Source of the DNA: Halomonadaceae bacterium
GTDB taxonomy: Bacteria; Pseudomonadota; Gammaproteobacteria; Pseudomonadales; Oleiphilaceae
Length of the DNA stretch: 40,259 bases
Reading direction: 5' to 3'
NCBI GenBank assembly: GCA_007692645.1
Contig: REBR01000146.1
Location: 1-40,259 of the forward strand
The notes under the pieces were generated by a model that made no database searches, was not told where the DNA came from, and saw nothing but the letters and a program-made list of their open reading frames with translations. This document shows, one piece after another, positions 34,284 to 40,259 of this stretch. Position 1 is the stretch's first letter, and each line of letters starts with the position of its first letter. The translations under genes and the position numbers were made by a program.

Positions 34284-34304
34284 GATAATACCTCCAGAGG
34301 GTGA

Positions 34305-34347
34305 CGGAAAAAGCCACTGAAGCCGGCCCGCAGGCTGACATCAGTGG
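34305..34347 (-). terminator. Terminator between the lipase and the downstream helical-protein gene
   Basis: On the minus strand GCCACTGA...TCAGTGGC is a perfect 8-bp outer stem with an inner AGCC/GGCT pairing, followed at once by TTTTT. It lies about 50 bp after the lipase stop and would limit read-through into the next gene. Confidence 0.7.
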
Positions 34348-34398
34348 CAAAGTCCTCACTATTAATGGGAAATACCGCTTATCCCGTTACCATTACCG

Positions 34399-36207
34399 TT
34401 ACCACTGCACGGGTGCAGGTGGCTTCACGGTGAAGCTGTACTGCTGGCCATCGCCGCTCATCAGCGCACTGAACATGCCATTGAACAAGCCGCAGCCGGT
34501 CATGGAGGGGAAGTTGGTAGTGCCGGTGAACCTGAGTCCACCAGCGCCCATGGCCGAAACCGGTCCTTCAAAGCCCAGAGGGAAGTTCACCGGTGCCTCA
34601 GTTTCACAACCAAAGGGAATCTGGAACCAGCCAAAACCGGCAGAGGCCACCTTGATGCGGGTTTGCGCGTCACCGTTGATGCTCAGACGCCCCTCATTGC
34701 TCAGGGCGATGCTGCCAGTGGTTGGACCCTCAGGGGTAATCACCAGATCCACGTCCAGATTTAACAGAATGTTCAGTGGCGCGCGGAACTTCGGAATATC
34801 CAGATCCCCGTCCAGGCTTTGGGCTGTCATGTCCGCGTCGGCGGAGAAGCTGGAATCTTTTGGCATGACCACCCGTTGATTCAGGGTCTTCAGGTCAACA
34901 TGAGCGTCCAGTTCCCACTCATCCAGGGTCACCACAAAGTTGCCGCCACCGGGGTTGTGGGTAGAGACGGGGGCGGAGCTGTTCAGGCCACAGTTATTGG
35001 GGGCTGAGCGGCCGGCAAAGCGATCACCCAGATAAGCCAGAACATTGGGGGCCGCCTGGAACTGGGTGGCAATGTGCTCACTGGGATACAGGTCGAAGAA
35101 CACATCGGCGTTCATGGCACAGTATTGCTGCTTCAGGTTGTACGCCTGCTCCAGGGGAATAAATTCATCCGCCTGGCCATGGTAGTGATACATGGGCGCA
35201 GAAGGCATGCCATTACCCAGGTTCTGGCCACTCACTGCCTCGTTGACAGATGGAATACTGAGCACGTCATCCAGGGTTTCACCGTTTTTGGTGTAATCGG
35301 AGATGCTGTCATTCATAAAGGTAAACAGTGCTTCAAACACACACTGGGATTTACCGGTGGCAATGGCCGCTTCCCCCTGGGGGCTGATCAGGTCCATGAG
35401 AGGGATATTGTCCGGGTACTGCTCTTCCAGGCCAATGACCGCGGCTAACAGAAAGGCACTGCCGGAGCTGCCATCCAGAAAACGACCGGTGGTGGGGAAG
35501 TCCGCGGGGGTGCCGCCAGCGGCCAGGCCCACCAGATTCAGGTTGGGGGCATAGCTCTGCTGTATCTCACCCGCCCAGGAAGCGGTCTGGCCACCCTGGG
35601 AGTAACCCCAGATAGCTGCCGGTGCATTGGCAGAGATATTGCCACCGGGAAGCTGTGAAGCCGCGGTGAACATATCCAGTACCGCCTGGCCCTGGGACTT
35701 GCCTGCCAGGTAGGTGGGGCTGTCGCCGGTGGTGTAGCCGGGGTTATCCGATACCAGCACGGCGTAACCGGCATTCAGGCTGGCGGCAATGTTGGCATTC
35801 TCATAGTCCGTGCCCTGGGCCATCTGCAAAGAAGGCGCGCAGCTTTGCTTGAGGCCGTGGGTGCCCACCGCATAACCAAGCACCGGGCGCTGGCCGGAAC
35901 CCTGCCAGGCAGCCTGTGGCACCAGTACAGTACCGGTGACCATGTTCTCAGCCCCCAGAGCGTCGGTGGAGCGGTACAGCACTGTCCAGGCTTTGGCCGC
36001 CGGGGCCTCCGGGCCCAGGTCCACTGTGGTTTCACGGTAGCGGATCAGGTCACCTTTGGCGGTGCCGAAAATGGAGGGTGCCACGTAAAAGCTCATATCA
36101 TTGGGGCCCACTGAGGGGGCACCCATGACCGGCGCCGAGGCCAGGGGTAACGCTATGGCGGCGGCGATACCCAGCAGCAGCGGTTTCATTGTTAGGGTGT
36201 GTTTCAT
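34399..36207 (-). CDS. Secreted LIP-family lipase/esterase with extra C-terminal domain
   Basis: About 602 residues. A Sec signal peptide (LLLGIAAAIALPLASAPVMG) leads into a secretory-lipase (LIP) alpha/beta-hydrolase domain. The likely triad is Ser203 (GYSQGG), Asp347 (GQADEF) and His378 (PSEHIA). It probably hydrolyses ester lipids outside the cell or in the periplasm. After about residue 425 comes a further domain of some 170 residues, beta-rich and Gly-rich, with a CGLFNGMFSALMSG-type end, which I do not recognise. ATG 36207 with AGGA upstream is preferred; the track Met 24 codons earlier adds a non-signal leader. The AraC-type regulator lies just upstream on the same strand. Confidence 0.85.
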   Translation of the reverse strand: MKHTLTMKPLLLGIAAAIALPLASAPVMGAPSVGPNDMSFYVAPSIFGTAKGDLIRYRETTVDLGPEAPAAKAWTVLYRSTDALGAENMVTGTVLVPQAAWQGSGQRPVLGYAVGTHGLKQSCAPSLQMAQGTDYENANIAASLNAGYAVLVSDNPGYTTGDSPTYLAGKSQGQAVLDMFTAASQLPGGNISANAPAAIWGYSQGGQTASWAGEIQQSYAPNLNLVGLAAGGTPADFPTTGRFLDGSSGSAFLLAAVIGLEEQYPDNIPLMDLISPQGEAAIATGKSQCVFEALFTFMNDSISDYTKNGETLDDVLSIPSVNEAVSGQNLGNGMPSAPMYHYHGQADEFIPLEQAYNLKQQYCAMNADVFFDLYPSEHIATQFQAAPNVLAYLGDRFAGRSAPNNCGLNSSAPVSTHNPGGGNFVVTLDEWELDAHVDLKTLNQRVVMPKDSSFSADADMTAQSLDGDLDIPKFRAPLNILLNLDVDLVITPEGPTTGSIALSNEGRLSINGDAQTRIKVASAGFGWFQIPFGCETEAPVNFPLGFEGPVSAMGAGGLRFTGTTNFPSMTGCGLFNGMFSALMSGDGQQYSFTVKPPAPVQW

Positions 36208-36397
36208 GATGATGTTCCTGTTTGCTGTTTTTTTTATGCTGTGGGGCCTTACTGTCACCGTGCCGATGCCCGGCCACACAATCCCTTTAACGACAGAACC
36301 TGGGAAGCTGAAAAACAGATGCTCGCTCCCCGGTCGCTGAGGATGAACTTATTACGGGGGCGCTATGGCCACAGGATAGAAGCGGACAGGGATCGGT

Positions 36398-37512
36398 TTA
36401 ATCTGGCCAACCGGAGGTCACTGAGGAGTCAGTCACATCTTTTTGCTGCTGTTGTTGCATAAAGGCACTGGGGGACATGCCGCTCCAGCGGCGGAAGGCT
36501 TTGGCGAATGCAGAGGAATCGGTATAACCCAGGGCCAGTGACAGCTCGGTAATGGACTGACCGCCACGGCTGAAATATTCCCGGGCCAGTTTCTGCCGCA
36601 CCTGATCCAGCTCCTCCTGATAGCTGGTACCAGAGTTTGCAAGCTTGCGCCGCAGGGTGCGTCCACTCATACCCAGCTCACGGGCGGCCATATCCAGGGA
36701 GGGAAAGGTGCCGTAATAGCCCACCAGCAGGCTGCGCAAACGCAACGGCAATAATCCCATGGCCCGGTACGAGGTTTTCTCCAGCAGGGTGCTTTCTGCG
36801 GTCATGGCTGACAGCCGGTTAGCCATGGGGATCTCATAACCCGCCAGTTCAGCATCACCCACAATGCAGGTCTCTGGCTGATCAAACAGCACCGGGCATC
36901 TGAAATAGCGCCGGTACAGGTTACCCCAGGGGGGCTCCGGGTAACTGAAACAGACCCGGTAAGGCTGCATACCCCCAGCAGATGGAGAAAGATATTGGTG
37001 AAGCTGATCATCACCAGTTCATGGAAGAAGCGCCGGTAGGGCCCCAAGGGCAGGTTATCCCGGATGGCAAAGACGCCGTTTTTGCCCCGCACAAAGCCAG
37101 GCATATCCAGGGGCGGAAAAAGGCCCCGGTTGAAATCGGCAATGGCGTCCAGGCATTCACCAAAGGTCGTGCGGGTGATGGCAGAAACCCCCATGGTGCC
37201 GTAATGGGAGATGGTCATCAGCTTGCCAATCGCCAGCCCAAGGTAAGGCACATCCAGGCCTTCAATGGCCTGTTCCACCAAGCTCAGACACTGACGGGTG
37301 CTGATCAGGTAACCTGGCCCCCGGTCTTGTGGAATACCGGCCCGGCGATAAAATCCCTCCTCGTCGAGACCGCTAAGGGCGCTCAACAGGAATTGCGGGG
37401 TGGGATGCAGAAAGCGTCTTTCCAGCCAGCTGGGCTCCATCACCAACGTTTTACGCAGGTCAAAATAGCTCTGCATGTACTCTAAAGAGATGCATCGGGT
37501 ATCCAGATCCAT
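36398..37512 (-). pseudogene. AraC-family regulator interrupted by a -1 frameshift
   Basis: The N-terminal part (36802-37512) has the AraC arabinose-binding-like domain, with TRQCLSLVEQAIEGLDVPYLGLAIG and ISHYGTMGVSAITRTTF. The C-terminal part (36398-36970) has the rest of it plus the AraC helix-turn-helix (MAARELGMSGRTLRRKL, ITELSLALGYTDSSAFAKAFRRWSG). They overlap and lie in different frames. Adding one G to the G5 run (36972-36976, C on the plus strand) joins them as LLGGMQPYRV, giving about 371 residues, close to the family length. It is either a recent null mutation, a sequencing error in a homopolymer, or phase variation. The lipase gene downstream is its likely target. Confidence 0.85.
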
Positions 37513-37523
37513 GGCAGCCCCTG

Positions 37524-37549
37524 ATCATGTGCTTACGTAAGCCCATGAT
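37524..37549. promoter_or_regulatory. 26-bp near-perfect palindrome upstream of the AraC-family gene
   Basis: ATCATGTGCTTAC / GTAAGCCCATGAT has 13-bp arms with one mismatch and a perfect GCTTACGTAAGC core. It starts 12 bp upstream of the regulator ATG, where a bound protein would block transcription or translation initiation. No T-run follows, so an operator is likely. The protein that binds is unknown. Confidence 0.55.
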
Positions 37550-37672
37550 AAGGTAATAAAAGCACCGGCTCTTTAGCCGCAGATACCAGCCCTTTATCTC
37601 CTCACAGGCCATGTCATGGCGGGCCTGAACCCGGTCACAAACTCTGGGGGTTTTCCCTCTGACAAGCCAGGA

Positions 37673-38341
37673 TCAATGGGCTACCACCGGGTAACAGGGC
37701 TCACCCCAGTCCGACGCCGGGTGGGTCATCATCAGGGTGATAATCACCGGCACCAGTTGCCCGAGAATATTGCCCCCGTCCCGCACCTGGTCCCGGTTCA
37801 CCGAGCTGTTCCAGGTGGAACCCCCATGGATAATCTGGTTGCGCAGGGTATAAAGCCGGGAGAACACATTACCCAGCACCCGGGCGGTGTCGTCTGACCC
37901 CAGGGCCCGGGCGGCGGTCACCTTGGCCCGCTCGAACAGGCCAGACCACTCGCCCCGGGGGCGGCGGCCGTTCTGGGAGTCCCAGTAGGGCTGGAACACA
38001 TACTGGTTGTTCAGCAGCAACTTAATCGCCCGGGGGAACTCGGTCCAGACCATGGCAGACAGGTGCTTATCACTGTCCAGGGTCACCAGCCGGTGGAGAA
38101 AGTTCCGCAGCAGCTCCTGCTCCGGCAGCACATCGGTGCTGGCGCCGTCATGGCGGATTTCCTGGGCGTAGGCGGCGTTAAAGGCAATCCACAGGAAAAT
38201 AAACCGGCCGTCATCGTCGTCGCTACACTGCTCCGCCCGCTGCAACCAGCTCAGTGAGCGGTGCACCCGCAGATCCAGGGAACGGGGAAAGCTGTCACGG
38301 ATCTGCCGGTGGCGGTCTTTCAGGGTCTGGTAATGGGACAT
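37673..38341 (-). CDS. Stand-alone HEPN-domain protein
   Basis: A 222-residue, mostly helical soluble protein. RFIFLWIAFNAAYAQE in the first third and LYTLRNQIIHGGSTW...NRDQVRDG near residue 185 are typical of HEPN-type proteins. RNQIIH fits the R-x4-6-H motif that forms the RNase site of many HEPN toxins and defence proteins. No partner antitoxin or nucleotidyltransferase lies beside it: the neighbours are the AraC gene and a divergent SRPBCC gene. Whether it is an active nuclease, a defence factor or a housekeeping protein cannot be told from the sequence. A 160-bp gap separates it from the AraC gene. Confidence 0.7.
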   Translation of the reverse strand: MSHYQTLKDRHRQIRDSFPRSLDLRVHRSLSWLQRAEQCSDDDDGRFIFLWIAFNAAYAQEIRHDGASTDVLPEQELLRNFLHRLVTLDSDKHLSAMVWTEFPRAIKLLLNNQYVFQPYWDSQNGRRPRGEWSGLFERAKVTAARALGSDDTARVLGNVFSRLYTLRNQIIHGGSTWNSSVNRDQVRDGGNILGQLVPVIITLMMTHPASDWGEPCYPVVAH

Positions 38342-38550
38342 GGCCGAAGGCCCTCGGGCTGGTTGGGCTAAAAGTGGATTCTACCTTAAATGCTACGGCC
38401 TGCCCCGGCGGTCTGCCACACACCAGGGGGGATAATTGCCCATTTCACCCCCCTTGGCGGTACAGCAGGGATTATCTGTCATCCGGGCCGTGGCCTTTAA
38501 CGGGGCCGGCTGGCAGACTGATGCCACTGACATTCACCCAGGAGAGACCC

Positions 38551-38973
38551 ATGGCGGTTCAACGCATTCATATCGAGCACCATTTCCCTTACTCTGTAGA
38601 GGCGGTTTTTGGCTTTCTCAGTGTGCATAAAAATCTGGAGAAGGTGTTCTTCCCCGCCAAGATCAAGCGCATCAAAGATGGCAGCGACACCGTGGATGGC
38701 ACCGGTTCCGTGCGCCGCATGCGCCTGCCACTGGCCCCGGCCTTTGAAGAAACCGTCACGGAAATGCAGCCCAACGAGAAAATCGTTTACCGCATCAGCA
38801 AGGGCAGCCCCCTGCGTAACCACCAGGGCACCATGGTATTTTCCGGCACTACCGGGGGCTGCAAACTGGATTACCAAATGGAATTTGAAGGCCGCTTCCC
38901 TCTGGTAGGCCCGGTGGTTAAAGTGGCTTTGGAGCAGGGTATTCGCCAGGGCCTGAAGCGTCTGCGCCTGTAG
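38551..38973 (+). CDS. SRPBCC-family (START/polyketide cyclase-like) protein
   Basis: A 140-residue single-domain protein. It begins RIHIEHHFPYSVEAVFGFLSVHKNLEKVF, the usual opening of SRPBCC helix-grip folds, continues with GTGSVRRMRLP and FEETVTEMQPNEKIVYRI, and ends with a long helix (VVKVALEQGIRQGLKRLRL). Such proteins bind small hydrophobic ligands; the ligand is unknown. AGGAGA lies 5 bases before ATG 38551. The track start at 38254 adds 99 residues without coding character. The UDG-like gene follows 34 bp later on the same strand. Confidence 0.85.
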   Translation: MAVQRIHIEHHFPYSVEAVFGFLSVHKNLEKVFFPAKIKRIKDGSDTVDGTGSVRRMRLPLAPAFEETVTEMQPNEKIVYRISKGSPLRNHQGTMVFSGTTGGCKLDYQMEFEGRFPLVGPVVKVALEQGIRQGLKRLRL

Positions 38974-39007
38974 TCAGTCACCCTTCCCGGCTCAGGGGGA
39001 ATCGGTC

Positions 39008-39631
39008 ATGGCCTCACTGCCGTCGCTGCAGCAACAGATTGCACGGTGCCGCCTGTGCCGTGACTGCCCCACAGAGTCCGCCCGGCTACCCCATGAACCA
39101 CGCCCGGTGCTGCAACTGGGGCCCGGGGCCAGAATCTGCATTGCCAGCCAGGCCCCGGGCAAGCGGGCCCATGAAAAAGGGCTGCCGTTTTATGACCCCT
39201 CCGGGGTCCGGCTGCGGCAATGGCTGGACATGGATGAAGCCACTTTTTATGACCCGGACAAGCTCGCCATCGTGCCCATGGGCTTCTGCTTCCCCGGCTA
39301 TGACCGCAACGGCGGCGACCTGCCGCCGCGGCGGGAGTGCGCCCCCCAGTGGCGTCAACAGGTGTTCGACGCCCTGCCCAATCTGTCACTGATTCTGCTG
39401 ATCGGCCAGTACGCCCAGGGGTACCACCTGCCACGGGAACAGCGCGGCTGCACCCTGACGGAAACCGTGGCCAACTGGCGGGAGTTGCTGGATGGCGGGC
39501 AACACCCTGCCGTGCTGCCACTGCCCCACCCTTCCTGGCGCAATAATGGCTGGCTTAAACGCAACCCCTGGTTTGCAGAGCAGTTGCTGCCGGTGCTGCG
39601 CCAGCGGGTGCATGGGCTGCTGAAGGAGTGA
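39008..39631 (+). CDS. Uracil-DNA-glycosylase-superfamily protein
   Basis: A 207-residue protein of the UDG superfamily (COG1573-like). Motif A-like SQAPGKRAHEKGLPFYDPSG, a middle LLIGQYAQ strand and motif B-like PLPHPSWRNNGWLKRNPWF are visible, as is an N-terminal cysteine group (CRLCRDC). The family removes uracil from DNA or is a diverged relative of such enzymes. The catalytic Asp/Asn of classical motif A is not obvious here, so enzyme activity is uncertain. It probably forms a unit with the SRPBCC gene 34 bp upstream. Its 3' end faces the histidine-kinase gene. Confidence 0.8.
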   Translation: MASLPSLQQQIARCRLCRDCPTESARLPHEPRPVLQLGPGARICIASQAPGKRAHEKGLPFYDPSGVRLRQWLDMDEATFYDPDKLAIVPMGFCFPGYDRNGGDLPPRRECAPQWRQQVFDALPNLSLILLIGQYAQGYHLPREQRGCTLTETVANWRELLDGGQHPAVLPLPHPSWRNNGWLKRNPWFAEQLLPVLRQRVHGLLKE

Positions 39632-39637
39632 CGGGCC

Positions 39638-40210
39638 TCAAATGTCCGGGGTACTTGTCTGGATGCGAATGGTGGTGCCAGTGGTGGCCGAGTTGTTCAC
39701 GCTCAGAGGCCAGCCAAGGCGTTCGCAGACCAGCTGAACAATGAACAGACCCAGTCCCCGGGTCATGCCGGGCACCCAGGTGGTATGCTGCACCGGGCTG
39801 ACAGCCAGTTGCTGAATCACCTCCCGGGACAGACCGGGTCCAGTATCGCGAATGTCCACCGCCGCTGCTGAGAGGGTGATATACACGTCGCCGTGGGTAT
39901 GTTTCAGGGCATTTTGCAGGAGGTTACGGAACAGCATTCTCACCAGTGCCGGGTTGGCATCCACCGGCTGCTGCAACCCTTCACCCTGAATCACCAACCG
40001 CCCGACCTGCTGTGGCTGGGATTCCTCCAGCTCAGCCACCACAGCACGGATCTGGTCTCCGGGCAGCAATCTTGTGACCGCTTCCTGCTGACCCTCACCC
40101 CGGGTCAGGGCCAGCAGCACTTCCACATCCGCGCTCATATCCTCCGTTGCCCGACGGATACGCTCACCAGTACGCCGGTCACTGTCACTCAGGGTGCCGC
40201 GCTGGTATCG
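39638..40210 (-). CDS. Histidine kinase catalytic end, partial and possibly broken
   Basis: A C-terminal histidine-kinase ATPase domain: N box LFRNLLQNALKH, G1 DIRDTGPGL and G2 TRGLGLFIV. ATG 40138 gives 166 residues, but the frame stays open to 40210, and the added residues RGTLSDSDRRTGERIRRATED look like the second helix of a DHp dimerisation domain. Just upstream is an in-frame stop. In another frame, LHRAQQAQRQRIHDA, which looks like the start of DHp helix 1, runs to the window edge. The HELRTP-type phosphoacceptor segment expected between them is absent. This suggests an internal deletion or assembly fault. The sensor part lies outside the window. Confidence 0.75.
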   Translation of the reverse strand, partial: RYQRGTLSDSDRRTGERIRRATEDMSADVEVLLALTRGEGQQEAVTRLLPGDQIRAVVAELEESQPQQVGRLVIQGEGLQQPVDANPALVRMLFRNLLQNALKHTHGDVYITLSAAAVDIRDTGPGLSREVIQQLAVSPVQHTTWVPGMTRGLGLFIVQLVCERLGWPLSVNNSATTGTTIRIQTSTPDI

Positions 40211-40259
40211 TCATCGCATCATGGATGCGCTGACGTTGCGCCTGCTGGGCCCGGTGCAA

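Noticed and set aside
38254-38550. 99-residue N-terminal extension of the SRPBCC protein
   Set aside because: Composition is non-coding in character and the AGGAGA site marks ATG 38551.

Overview
This 40 kb window is high in G+C and densely coded, with ATGA/GTGA stop-start overlaps inside operons. It looks like the chromosome of a marine, light-exposed gammaproteobacterium. The pointers are an ion-pumping rhodopsin with its own retinal operon, a perfect gammaproteobacterial LexA box in front of umuDC, a CrbS/CrbR-type acetate switch, and REP-like palindromes between genes. The genus cannot be read from the window. No tRNA, rRNA, CRISPR array, insertion sequence or phage gene was recognised.

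Layout. (1) 1-2267: the tail of an SDR-family oxidoreductase, then an SOS-controlled umuDC operon. (2) 2658-5069: a membrane PAS-GGDEF-EAL protein. (3) 5063-7699, minus strand: an ABC importer whose binding protein carries the His-His-Glu-Asp ligand set of Mn/Fe transporters. (4) 8069-14673: a green-type proton-pumping rhodopsin, a hairpin that looks like a terminator or attenuator, then the overlapping crtE-crtI-crtB-crtY-blh chain that makes beta-carotene and cleaves it to retinal. (5) 14876-17493, minus strand: a DUF4864 secreted protein, a DASH cryptochrome/photolyase and a Mn-type superoxide dismutase with a UUCG-loop terminator. Regions 3 to 5 together read as a light-capture and photo-oxidative-stress island.

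(6) 17751-30172: an acetate-utilisation locus. It holds the sensor kinase CrbS (SSF-STAC-PAS-HK-REC), the response regulator CrbR, acetyl-CoA synthetase, and the two-subunit DUF4212/VC_2705-type Na+ symporter. These are followed by an anchored periplasmic protein of unknown function, a cNMP/CBS/DUF294 nucleotidyltransferase-like protein and a DEDDh exonuclease. A perfect 16-bp palindrome plus an imperfect second copy, 23 bp apart, lie between the divergent acs and symporter genes and are good CrbR operator candidates. A small secreted Q/E/D-rich protein sits between crbR and acs.

(7) 30349-33476: a transglycosylase-like lipoprotein overlapping tail to tail with a PAS-PAS-PAS-GGDEF-EAL protein. 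(8) 33606-37549: a secreted LIP-family lipase with an extra C-terminal domain, a membrane-anchored helical protein, and an AraC-family regulator broken by one missing G in a homopolymer. A 26-bp palindrome precedes the regulator. (9) 37673-40259: a lone HEPN protein, an SRPBCC protein, a UDG-superfamily protein, and the catalytic end of a histidine kinase whose phosphoacceptor region seems to be missing.

All calls come from reading the supplied sequence and translations; no database search was run.
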